A DNA stretch of 64,000 bases. It comes from Climacteris rufus (lineage: Eukaryota > Chordata > Aves > Passeriformes > Climacteridae). The stretch covers positions 506,484 through 570,483 of the forward strand of contig VZRZ01002575.1 in NCBI GenBank assembly GCA_013398175.1. Reading direction: 5' to 3'. A model generated the notes under the pieces. It did no database searches, was not told where the DNA came from, and saw only the letters and a program-made list of their open reading frames with translations. The position numbers were made by a program, and so were the translations under genes. Positions within the stretch are counted from its first letter, which is position 1, and each line of letters begins with the position of its first letter. Below are positions 46,401-57,775 of the stretch, in pieces.

Positions 46401-46948
46401 AGAGAAAAACACCTCCTGCTATAAATTCTGCTGAGGAAAACAACCCCACGGATCAAATTGCATCTTTTCCTTAATTTGACTGCTTTTTTTATTTCAACAG
46501 GGAAAAAAACCAGCCAAAATTCATGCTTTCCTGTTTTTATCTTTAACGCCATGCTCTTTTTTAATGTCATTTTTTAATGACATAGAAGTAGATTAAAAGA
46601 AGGAGGAATAACTAGGTGGTGAAATATGAAGGAATCGTGATTAAAAAACAGTGAGTTTTCTTTTTTTATTTTTCTAAAAGGGATTTGAGGGTACCCAGTG
46701 AAGTGCTGGAGAAGAGCACAGGGCTGTTGCCCTGATGCACAACTGGATTTGGGGCTCGGCGCAGAAGAAGTTGCTGGGCTGAGGCTCCAGGTGCTGCTGT
46801 GGCAGAGGCTCTTTGGCAGCTGTGATGAGAGATCTGCTCTGAGAGGAGCAAGAACTTCCCGAGGTGAAGCCAGCCCTGCCACCAGGAGGTGACTGTGCGT
46901 GGAAAGGGGGAGCTGACATAAAACCCCTCTGTCACCAAATCCACCACC
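43441..46948. other. Intergenic between the retrovirus and CD8B
   Basis: Unique sequence with a poly-A run near 45061-45076. Presumably it includes the CD8B promoter, but no TATA box or clear T-cell factor cluster stands out. No gene or CR1 copy was recognised. Confidence 0.5.
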
Positions 46949-49900
46949 ATGGCCTGGCCATGGCTCCATCTCTTCATCTGCCTCCAGATCCCAGGTAAGA
47001 GGGATACGTCTCTTAGGGGTTGAGGGCAGCTAAAATCATGCTGGAGCCTCTCCTCCACCCTGCTCCAGCACGTGGGATGTATTGCACAGCATCTGGATGA
47101 TGGAAGTCTAAATAAACCATCACAGTATAGATCTACAGGACGTTATTACCTACAGCTGAATAATTTTAGATCATGCCATTCATAGCTTGCTTTAGCGTTT
47201 GGTCAGCCCTGAATTGGTCAGGCACTGGGATTAGTTGGTCACTGTAGGTCCCTTCCAACTGAAATAATCTATTCTATTCCGTTCTGTTCTGTTCTATTCT
47301 ATTCTATATTCTATTAATAGTTCAATACATAATGGTATAAACACCGCAGAATTTGTTTTTACTGCACCCTCTGTACAGAAGGACTATAGGAGGCTGCTGA
47401 TGGAGAAGTTTAAGTAGCTCCTCACTACACTGCCTGTGTAACAAGAAGATGATAAACATCCCATCAAATTTTCTCCTAAATCATCCAAAGATTGAGTACT
47501 CCCAAGGGCTGCAGCTGGAATTGGTGTGGTATTAAACCATTCTACCTTACAGGCACTAATATCCTATAGATCTGTACGGTGGGGAGCCCGCTGAGAAAAC
47601 CTCAATAAATGAGAGTTTGTTCTGCACATGGAAAGAGAAAAGGGACTATTTTTAAGGTGCTGCAGGCTGGTCTGGCCAAGCACTATGATTCCCCATGGTT
47701 CCCCTGAATGTGCACCAGGAAAGGGAACAGGGAGGTTTTGGGGTTGAAGGTAAGACTGAGGATGAGCTTTTCTGCTCTGTCTCCATCCCAGCTCACCCTT
47801 AGCTTGACCACTAGCACTGAGCTGAGACTTTCCAGGATCCCTTCTCATCCTTTCTGATTTATCTAACAATCTCTCCAACAGTTTAAGGAAAAGGTTTTCA
47901 TGGAGAGTTATGTTTCCCATGCCCATTGGAGGCAGACCTCAGGGCACTCAAAGAGACCCCAAAGCCCTCATGCCCCATGGCCACACACATTTCATCTCCC
48001 AAAAAAAATGGGTGTTTGCCAGAGCAAAATTTGAGAGAATTATGCTCTAAAACCTGAAAATGATGTATTTTAATAATGAGACATCGATTCTATCACAGAG
48101 CCAGATGATGTGGTGAAATGCTGTGAATTTTGGCATTGGAATATCAGTGCTCTGCAGAACTGGCAGTGATGGAGTCACTGGTGTGGGGACAGAGGAAGGC
48201 TCTGAACCCCTGTCAGCCACCAGAGCCCTCTCCTCTACCTGTCCCATCAGGAACATGGGAGATATCAGGACCTTCTGTCACAGTGATGGCTTTAGGTGTT
48301 CTTGGTCATGCCAACCCATCCCCACACCGCTGGGTTTGCGGGGCTGCATGAGGCTGCAAAAACTGCTGTAAGCAATTTTGGGATTTTGAAGGAAAAGGGA
48401 CATTTTAAGGTAAAAAAAAAGACATGAAACATGTATTGCTGAGCTTTTTGCACAGCTTTGAAATATGCCTGGGAAAGAGACGGGGGAAGAGGGAGCATCC
48501 TTATCTTCAGAGGGCTGTTTTTCACTCAGTCTCGGAGTATCTGCAGCTTTGCAGGACTGTTTGCTGAACAGAAAGGATCACAAGTTACCTCTTATCCTTT
48601 CCACAAGGACACATCTTCGCTCACACAGACACCCTTCACATCTGCCTGGGCCAAACAAGACTTAGATAATTTTCACAAAAGCTCCAAAGCCCAAACAGGG
48701 CGATGCAATGCCAAACCAACGCTTTGAACCCCACCGCTATCCCTCACTCCCTCTCCTTCCCCAGGTCTCAAAATTCCTTTGAAAAATATTATTGTCTGAA
48801 AACTAATATAACATTGACTCATTTTGAGATTTTTTTTCACATTTTTTGGTCTTTTTTCTGCCCCTGAGATGTTTATCAGTGTTGAATCTGTTAGAAGAAA
48901 GTCCTAGCAAATATATTAAGAGCAACAAAAAAAATATGTTGAAAGAGAGGTGAAATCTCTGAAAAATGAGAAAGATAAGGAGGGCAGTAGTGGGGTATCC
49001 ATAGGAGCAGGTGGGGATGCCTTTCCCTGCACATAGAGCCCCGAGGACACCCTCAAAACCATCCCTTCATCCCTCTCCTTACAGTGAGCCTCCTCCCTAG
49101 ATGAGTGCTTACAGAGAAAACGGCACCTGTACCAAAAAATATCCAGGGAATCCAAAAAAGCCTCTGAGGGAATGAGAGCATCCTGATAAAAATGCTCCTG
49201 TTTCTTGCTCATCTGATCCCCTGGTCTGTGTCCACTTGATTTTATTAAGCCCATAAAGAAAATCAGTACTTAGCATAGAAGAAAAATAATGAAATGAAAA
49301 TAAATACTGGGTAATCCTGTCTCTTTTTTTCTTAGGTTTTTACACAAATCTACTTTTACCCCAAACTCCAGAGCATATTTTAGCCCAAACTAACAATAAA
49401 ACAGAAATACTCTGTGAGCTGAAGAAGGAGCACAATGGGGTGTACTGGTACCGCTGGAGCCAGGAGAGGCAAAAGTTCGAGTTCTTGGTGTTTTTCAACA
49501 TATTGGGCAAAGCCACATATGGCACAAACGTGAACAAGAACAAGTTTAGTGTCCATGGGGCGAGGTCCCACAGCTCCTACAGCCTGCACATCAGCCACCT
49601 CCATCCCTCAGACAACGGCACCTACTACTGCTCTGTCTCCCAGTCCTCCCAGCTCCTCCTGGGCAGCGGGACACGGCTCACTGTGGGTAAGCATCACCCC
49701 CAGAGTTCCAAAATGTGCCACCAGCAGGCTGGGATGAGGCCCCCTGGGTGAGGGGTGGTGAGTGTTGGTAGACTCTTCCCAATTTTGAGATGCAAGGCTG
49801 GGGCTCTGGGGTTTTTCTGAAGAGATCTATGAGGCCGGATAAAACAGAAAATACAGAAAACAGCTGCATGTTAGGTCAGCTGCATGGGACAGCCCTTTTG

Positions 49901-52471
49901 CCATCAGCAGTTGCTCTGGTCCTAGTGCTTTAGGATTTCTCCTGGAAGACTCTGATATTGCCATTCCCTGTGTTTAACTTATCCCCTGCTGTACTTTGGA
50001 TGAGAGGCTGGATGTGTGCCCTGCTCAGCTCACAGCTCCTTCCGTGCCATAATTCCTCCTTACCCTTCCTCCAAGTGACAAGAGCAGCATCGAGACCAGA
50101 GGATAGCACCCCTCACATTTGTGGGGTGGGTCTGACAGCAGATTTCAAGCCCATCCTTCACGTGAAGGACTGAAATGGGATTTATCCCTCAAAGCCCACA
50201 ACCCACTCCACTATCCCTGGTGAGCTACAACCAGAAATCAGAGCTTTCTGCAGGTGGTATTGGGGGAGAGATGTTTTATAGAAATCTGGGTCATACAGAA
50301 GCTTTTTTCAGCCCATTTTCCCTTGACCACAGAGCAGGAGTTGATGCAGAAAAACGAATGTATTTGAAGTAGGATTCAGCCTTTTTTTTTTTTTCCCTTG
50401 CAGAATTTTTGGGAGATAACTTATTTGACTAAGATACAAATAACTTATTTAAGTAAAATGCTGCTACAGCTTCTGAAGCTTCTAAAGCAGACCCAAAGTC
50501 CCAATTTTTCTCAGTTTTTTTGTAAATATACTCTGCACCTTGAACTGGCTGAGAAATCCCTTTTGGATTCTTTCAGACTCAGAGAAAAACTGGTTTAAGA
50601 TAAAGGAGGATTGTTTTTTATCAACTGGGCACATATCTCTGTGCAAAGCATGAAAAACAAGCTTGAAATTCAGCTTGATCAAGGACACCAATTAAAAAGT
50701 AAACAGCACCAGGTGCTTTGGGAGGACTCCGGCTTTGCTGGATATTTTCATTTTTCCTTTTAGTACTCATGATAAAACAAATTATCTCTAAGTTCCTTTT
50801 CTTTAAGTTTGTTATAATGTACGGGAGAAGTTGTCCAGATAAATCCCTGGCCCCTGATGTCTCATCTTTTCATGTAAAAGAATGGTAGTTTCTGTAGAAA
50901 TTTACATCCTGGATAGAAACAGAAAAAAAATAGTTTTGAATCACGTAAAATTCTGGATAAGTGTGGTTTGAGCAGTCAGACAACTATTTAATGACACTAC
51001 TGGGATATTTTTCTGGCCAGCTGAGAAATGAATGTGCTCCATTGCAATTCAGATATACTGTAATAAATCCTGCCCTCATTTTATCAGGAAAAAAAAATCC
51101 AATTTTGAGCAAAGATTAAAACAATCTGAATAAGGAAAAGATCCAGGCATCCCTTAAAACCCCCCAGTGCTACTGAAATCTCCTGCTCCCCACGATTTTG
51201 TGCAATGCAGATGAGATGATGCCTGGCAGGAAATGTCACTTAAGTTTGGGGTGATTTCCCCGCCTTAGCCTTGTCCCCTTCTTTGGCTGGTGCATTGTGT
51301 TATTAACACTTTACAAGGTCTTGGTAACTTCTGTGGCCACTGAGAGGCTCAGGTCAAGGTCTTCACCCTCTAGGGGTAACACAGTCCTTTGCAGAGATCC
51401 CTGAATGGGCCTTGTTCTGAAGGACAACATTTCCAGCCTTTCTTGCCTGCTGCTGGAGATCTCTGCTGCACTCAGTGCCACACTCACCATCCTCTTTCTC
51501 TCCTCATCCCCCAGTTGATGCTTTGCCTCTGCCTCTGAAGACCACACAGACACCAGTGGCCAAAAAGCCTGGGCGATCCAGAACCCAAAGCAAAGCTGCC
51601 AGCAGGGAAGGTATGGCACCAGCTTGGCTCAGGCTGCCTGCAAAAAGGGGTTTGCTGAGCTCTTGGGGTCCCCAGAGTTCAGCTGCACTTTGTCCTGGGG
51701 TGGGGGCAACCACAGTGTCACCCTGCAGGAGTGGGTGTCTGGGTGCAGCTACACCCAGTGCTCTGGATGGAGCTGACCTCTGCCTTTGGGAGGGATTCCC
51801 TGGGATATACACAAGTTTAGGGGCCAGGATATATTTTTATTTAGGTCATCATGACCTCAGAGCTGAGTTCCCTGCAATGCCTTCGTTACTGTGAGCGTGA
51901 TCAAGCACCGGAACGGGTTGCACAGAGGCTGTGGAGTCTCCCTCACTGGAAATATTCTAAAGCCATCTGGACACAATCCTGTGCCATGTCTTCTGGGATG
52001 ACTCAGCTTGAGCAGGGGGATTGGACCAGGTGCCCCACTGTGGTCTCTTCCAGTCTTACCCATTCTGTGATTCTGTAATGCATCCTTCAAATGATACCCC
52101 AGGGTGATGTTCACATCCTCCACCGCCCCTCTGAGGACCTGCCCTGCCCTTCTCCCTTTCCCACCCCACACTCCAGCCCCAAAGCTGCTGGTGCAGGGTG
52201 GCACCAGGCCCTGAGTCCTCCCCTGCTCTCCAGGTCCCTGCAGCCCCCTGGTCTGGATCCCGCTGGCCGCTGCTGTCCTGCTCCTCCTGCTGGGCCTGGT
52301 CCCCACCGCCCACCGCCTCTACCGTGAGTATCCTGCCAGCACCCTGAGGGGTGCCAGGCCCGGGACAGCCCAGGAGGGGATGCTGAGCTGGGAGGGGAGC
52401 CTGGGACTGATGGACACTGTCTCTTCCCAGGTCTGCGGCGGAGGCTGTGGCTGCGCATCCACAGGCAGTAA
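46949..52471 (+). CDS. CD8B: CD8B, T-cell co-receptor beta chain, 5 exons, 207 residues
   Basis: CD8 beta pairs with CD8 alpha on cytotoxic T cells and binds MHC class I beside the T-cell receptor. Exons are 46949-46994 (signal peptide), 49336-49686 (V-type Ig domain), 51515-51610 (hinge), 52234-52323 (transmembrane) and 52431-52471 (tail, TAA stop). All introns are phase 1 with GT-AG ends, and the lengths total 624 bases. The Ig domain has Cys42 and Cys114, the core Trp53, DNGTYYC before the second Cys, and a J-like GSGTRLTV. Sequons are at Asn36 and Asn109. The hinge is Pro/Lys/Thr/Ser-rich. Cys167 may form the interchain bond. A helix at about 170-189 precedes an 18-residue basic tail with no Lck-binding CxCP, as expected for the beta chain. 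One exon per domain fits the family. It is tandem with CD8A downstream. Confidence 0.95.
46995..49335 (+). other. CD8B intron 1
   Basis: A 2.3-kb phase-1 intron ending in a T-rich acceptor (TTTTTTTCTTAG). It contains a CR1 3' end with an expanded ATTCT tail at 47200-47326. Nothing else was recognised. Confidence 0.9.
47200..47326 (+). repeat. CR1 3' end with expanded TTCTA/TTCTG pentamer tail
   Basis: CACTGTAGGTCCCTTCCAAC followed by TGAAATAATC, then about ten ATTCT/GTTCT units (about 47269-47318). The CR1 terminal repeat appears to have expanded into a pentanucleotide microsatellite in CD8B intron 1. Confidence 0.85.
49687..51514 (+). other. CD8B intron 2
   Basis: A 1.8-kb phase-1 intron with a T-run near 50384-50395. 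No repeat family or exon was recognised in it. Confidence 0.85.
51611..52233 (+). other. CD8B intron 3
   Basis: A 623-base phase-1 intron. About one third of it is a CR1 3' fragment (51885-52079). Confidence 0.9.
51885..52079 (+). repeat. CR1 LINE 3' fragment in CD8B intron 3
   Basis: Sense CR1: GTGATCAAGCACCGGAACGG, GTTGCACAGAGGCTGTGGAG, GGGGGATTGGACCAGGTG and the terminal CCATTCTGTGATTCTGTAAT. It is 5' truncated. Confidence 0.93.
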
Positions 52472-55400
52472 ATCCCAGTAAATCCCACCGGCTCCCCCAG
52501 CCTCGGATGGGCAGGGAGAAGCTACAGACCCTACCCTGCACGAGGCAGAGCACTGCCTGGACGTGACCTGGGAAGGACATTACAGGGGACAGATGTGGGC
52601 TTGTACCACAAAGCAGACATTTCTTTCCTGTGCCAGACCACAACTTCAACATTTTCCTTGACACAACAGCTGGTGGAAGGACCAGGCTGGATTCTGCAGC
52701 ATCCTGAGCACTTCTCAAAGGACACTGAGCAGGGCAAATGCCACAACTGGCTCTGCATGGTGGGAAAGGGGCTGATGTATCAGAGGGATTCAGATGGGCT
52801 GGAAAGCTGTGAGCTCCTAGGTTCTCCTCTGCGTTCATCTGTAGGACAGCATGAAGGTGCTTTCGGTTTGTTCCCGCTAATACTTGGTTGATAAAACTTT
52901 GGTCATGAATACTTTGAGGGCAACCAGCAGGCATGGGGCAAAGACAGCTTGTAAAGACCCTGTGCAGGCTTTTTCAATAGCAAAAGTGAATATAGCACTC
53001 AGCTGTTTTGCTCTGCAGGCTGGTGTCTTGTGGCCCTGCTCGGTGAGGGACCCGGCTGTGCGGCGAGCAAGGAACCGTGGCCTCCGAGCAAGAATGAGTT
53101 AAAGCAGAGCAACAGCCCCAGGGGGGAACAGATCTGGGAGGATGTCTGCTCCCATGGGAGACTGCAAACAACCAGGAGTGGGAGAGGAAAGCCAGACAAG
53201 GCGATGCACACAAGGCCAAACACCTGGCACAGCCTGAAGATCAAAAACACCTCTAAGAGAAAACACAGCAGGCAGGGGCTGGCCCTGAGCCCAGCAGCAC
53301 GGCATGGCCAGCAGGAACTGCCCTGAATGATGCCTGGGTGTGCTGAGCCCTGTGTGACACCCCTGTGTGCTGAGCCCTGAGTGACACCCCTGTGTGCTGA
53401 GCCCCAAGTGACACCCCTCTGTGCTGAGCCCTGAGCGATGCCAGCAGCAGGGGAGGTGTCCCCAGGGATGGTAAAAAGGCTCAGCTGCTTCCTGGGGCTC
53501 CAAGGCCGATCTGGGGCTGGAAATTCAGCGTCCTGCTGAGTGCAGGCAGTGGGCACTTGCTCTTGGATGCACCCCCAGCCCCACACCTGCTCACACAGAG
53601 GCACCAGCACTGTGTCAGCTACAGTGAGGGCAAGGGGAAGGTGGTCCAGAGGTCCCAGGGTTGGGGTTAACACAGTCCTGGGATGAGCTTGGGGGTGCAG
53701 AGCATCACAGTGGCAGAGCAACACCACTCTGGCCTTCCCCTCCCTCCCCCAGGGAGCTGCCACTTTCCACTTTAATATCAACTCTTCTGAAGAGCTTGTT
53801 CCTCTGTAATTTGGAGGAAAAAAAACCAAACAACACAACCCGCCCAAACTCCACATTATCTGTGTGCAGTGACAACTGTACAGGACAGCAACAGTCAAGA
53901 ATGCTGTCTGGCCTGTTGAAACAGTCTGGGCAGTTTACTAGCAGAAATTATGAAAAAATAATAGCAATTTCCATAATCATCAATAGAGTGGTTTAGACAG
54001 TAAACCTGGGAGAGATTTTAGCAGCAGGTTTCACACCTGTGAGAGCTGATGGAAAAAAAATCACCTCCCATTTCATAGACTTTTTTTTTTCCCAGAGCAT
54101 ATATAAACAATATCTGCAACTTCTATGCTGAGAGCACAGGGATGATGCCAGCCAAGGGTCAGGGATGCCATGTTAAGTCATGGCATGTCCTTTCCAACTT
54201 GAAAATTAAGGGGAAAGTGTTTCTGTGTATCTCTGCTCACAGCATGATCCCTGCATCCATGGAGAGAGAGACACAGGTGACAGCATTGCCTGCCACAGTG
54301 TCACTTCAGCCACAATGTCCTGGCAAATGAGGGTCCCTAATTTATTCCTTGTTTCCTTTCAAGGATGGATCAGCCTTCTCCAGTCTCCCACTGTCATCCT
54401 CCTTCCTGCAGCAAGGGATATCCATACCTAGAAGGGAAAATAATGGGATTTTATATACAAACCAAAGTCTTACTTCAGCAGTAAATGAATTACTTCCACT
54501 TAAATGACAAAAGGGGACACCACAAAATTTGGACAAAAAGCTTTTGCATAGGACAAGGAGGGGGTTGCAGTTCTATGGGTTCAAACACAAAATTTTATCT
54601 ATGTTGTGCTCATCCCCATGAATCTTTGGGCAAGGAATTGTAAAAGATTAAAAATTACATGTTGTAGTAGTCTGTTGTTATAATTATTATTTTTTAATAT
54701 TTTATAGTGTATATATATACACCATATTTTTTCTATATAGATCATATTCTGTATGTGTTATATACAGAATAAATAATTTATAGGATATATAGAATAATAT
54801 ATAAAATAAATATTCTACACTACAAAAAAAATTCAGTTATTCTCTCAATAAACAGTGCAGGTCTTGAAAGCATAAAATATTCAAAGGACATAGATACAGA
54901 GCAGAAACACAGGCATCCAGGCATTGCAGTGAATAGTTCTCATATTTTTTTGACGCTCTGTAAATGTATTTTTTTTAATTGCCAGTCTTTACAGAATATC
55001 TCAGTTGTTAATCTACTGTTGGAAGTGCTCAATTTTTGTTTATTCTTTTAAGTTGTCCTGTTATTTTTATGTGGGTAGTCCGTAGTTTAATGACACAAAA
55101 AAGTAAAACAAATCAGGTGCAGTTGAAAACATTCAATTGACAGCAAGCTATTGACAAGAGGGTAAAGTTATCTCTGATTTTAAAGTTCCTAATTTATTAA
55201 AAAAAATAATTTTGCAGTCAGAAACAGCTGAGTAAGGCACCCTAATGGAGAAAGGCTGAATAGAATCTCTATTAAATGATTAAACTTGAAATCTGTGCAA
55301 AAAGAAAGGAGATGTGTTATCCATGGGTGCTGTTTAAATTCCTTCAGATTTATCCTTGGCCAGAACAGCTCCATGCACAGTAGCTGCTTATTAAATTCTG

Positions 55401-56689
55401 CTGGCAGGAGAAATGGATTCACAGCAGGACTTCTCAGCACCCAGATCACATCTGTTAAATGGGAATTTCTAAATGTCTTCTTCTGACATTGTGTAAAATC
55501 AGATGTATCCCAGAAGCTGCAAGGAAATCCCAAAAAAATACACTGGGGAACAAAAAGCTCCCGTCAGCTTAAGTACTTCTTGCCCCTCTTTCTCTGGACT
55601 TCACTGCATTTCATTCAATAAGCCAAAAATAGCAATGTGTTAAATTTCTGGTTTATATAAACTAGAAATTATTTTTAAATATGATTCTAAGTATTCAATA
55701 TTATTTCTGGTTATTAAATTACATATTATTTGTTGAAATAACAGATACTTGTGTATATCAATATATCTATAGTGTGTGCACTCAGGGTGATATCTGCAGC
55801 TTCTGTGGGATTGTAAACAAATATTTGTTGTTCCAGCATTCATTTAACTGGAACACATATTGGACCAAGTTAAAAATAAATTTATATAAGGTATGTATTT
55901 TGCTCCTCTACTGCCTTGCTATAGAAAGGGTTAATTTGAGTTCATTCACCAGTGGTTCTTTCATATGAAGAAAAACTCACCCATGCTTTAAATGCCTGCA
56001 AGATGACAGGAGCCTTAATATTCATCCCTTAGGCATTTGGTTTTTTCTACTAAAGTTCAACTTCTCATTTATCCTTTAAGATACACATGTGACTGAAGGG
56101 GGGCTGCAACACACTTTAAGAGAGACAATCATTATTACTATTTGTACCTTCTGAGCTAGTTAATAAACAAAAAATAGATATGAAACAATTAAAAAATATC
56201 CCAGTGGATGACATCAGCTCAGATTTTTCCTCTGCCAGGTACAACATACCCACGTGCTGCTGCAACAGGGACCTCAAGCAGCAAACTTATTTAATTCATT
56301 TAATATAAAAAACCCAAACTGTAAGAAGAATTACTCAGCTGGCAACCAATATGAAAAAGAAACTTGTTCAGATGGCAAAGCCCTCCCCATCCTCTCCCAA
56401 AAGCTCCTTGGAGGGGTGGGAGCTCTCAGACAGCTGGGTTGGCACAGGCACCTATAAGTGTGCCTCCTTTTTTTGGCTCAGGCAATGAGTGAGAGCTAAA
56501 TTTTCTCTTGTCCTGGACTGAACCTCTGCATCAGGCAGCAGAGAACCTGACCCTGCAGAAATCTTGAGTGTCTGCAGGAGCAGTTTTGCAACACCGAGTT
56601 TTTCAAGGCCTTGAGCTTTGCCAGGAAACACCAAAAAATTCTGGATTTCCTTCTGTAGATCTTGGGGAGCAATGGACTCCTCCAAAGGA
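52472..56689. other. CD8B 3' flank and intergenic
   Basis: Presumed CD8B 3' UTR then intergenic DNA. No canonical AATAAA was seen in the first 600 bases; a GATAAA variant lies near 52890. A 27-base minisatellite lies at 53338-53440, an AT-rich simple stretch at about 54690-54830, and short A/T runs elsewhere. No gene was recognised. Confidence 0.5.
53338..53440 (+). repeat. 27-base minisatellite, about 3.8 copies
   Basis: The unit GTGTGCTGAGCCCTG followed by AGTGACACCCCT starts at 53338, 53365 and 53392, with a partial copy from 53419. Copies differ by a few bases. Since 27 is a multiple of three it keeps any frame open, and this explains a long spurious minus-strand frame here. Confidence 0.95.
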
Positions 56690-56948
56690 AGGTGAGGACA
56701 AGAGGAGATGGCCTGAAGTTGTGCCAGAAGAGGTTTTGATTGGATATTAGGAAAAATTTCTTCATTGAAAGGGTTGTCAGCCCCTGGCACAGGCTGCCCA
56801 GGGCAGTGGTGGAATCACCATCCCTGGAGGGATTTAAAAGCTATGATGTGGCCCTTGGGGACATGGTTTAGTGCTGGCCTTGGCAGTGCTGGGCTAAGGA
56901 TTGGACTTGATGACCTTAAAGGTCTCTTCCAAACCAAACAATTCTGTG
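56690..56948 (+). repeat. CR1 LINE 3' fragment
   Basis: Sense CR1: GGACAAGAGGAGATGGCCTG, GATTGGATATTAGGAAAAAT, CCATCCCTGGAGGGATTTAA, GGATTGGACTTGATGACC and the terminal ACAATTCTGTG. It may extend some tens of bases further left. Confidence 0.93.
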
Positions 56949-57427
56949 CTGAACCTACAGGCTGGTGCCAACCACGGGCACCCTGCTGCAGCCAGCCCCT
57001 GTCCCATCCCATTCCTTCCTCCACGCTGTGAGCACGGAGCAGCCAGCCTTACCCTGTCCCACCTGCAAGCCACGTCAGGTTTTCTGCTCCTCTTCTCTTC
57101 TGGTGGTTAAAACATCCAGCCAGGAGGCCAGGCAGCAAAATGGGGTGTGCAGCCACCCTCCCTCCCCGCAGGGCTGAGCAGGGAGCAGGGCTGTGGCTGG
57201 AGAGACATCTCAGTGCCCGGAGCCGCGCGTGTGAGCTCACCCACCACGCATCCTGCTGCGCCCTCCCAGCACGCTGAGCTGGGCCTGAGGGCTCTGCAGG
57301 CAGCATGAAACACAGCACAAAATCATCATGTTGGGCAGCTGCTTCTGGGGACAGGCACAGCATCCTCGGAGGAGCTGGGTGCACGCTGCTCTTGCACGCG
57401 GCAGTCACAGCTGAGTCCCACCACAGC

Positions 57428-57775
57428 ACAGTCGTAGAGGGATTTAGGTCAGAAAAGACCTCCAAGAGCATCAAGTCCAACCTTTGACCCTCCACCTCAA
57501 TGCCAAAGTGCAATGTCTGCTTGGTTTTTGAGCACTACCAGTGATGGTGACTCCAGCACTGCCCCGGGCAGCCTGTTCCAATTCTTAGCCACTCTTTCAG
57601 TGGAGAAATTTTTCCTGATATCTTTGAACCTCCCCTGGCGCAACCTGAGGCCATTTCCGCTTGTCCTAACAATATCTGACCTATCTTCAGGCACACCAGG
57701 GAGGAGATACTGAGCTGCTGGGAGCTCCTGGTTTACAGGCAGGGTCACAAGAAGAACCACTAGCATTCTTCAACA
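57428..57775 (-). repeat. CR1 LINE 3' fragment
   Basis: Reverse-oriented CR1: TCAGAAAAGACCTCCAAGAG, CATCAAGTCCAACC, GGCAGCCTGTTCCAATTC and TGAGGCCATTTCCGCTTGTC. The 3' end lies at the low-coordinate side. Confidence 0.92.

Noticed and set aside
52056..52934. 292-residue minus-strand open frame across the last CD8B exons
   Set aside because: It is antisense to CD8B exons and a CR1 fragment in GC-rich sequence, and no domain is recognised. It is most likely a shadow.
52999..53898. 299-residue minus-strand open frame downstream of CD8B
   Set aside because: Its repetitive middle is the 27-base minisatellite. The rest has no recognisable domain and no promoter or splice support.
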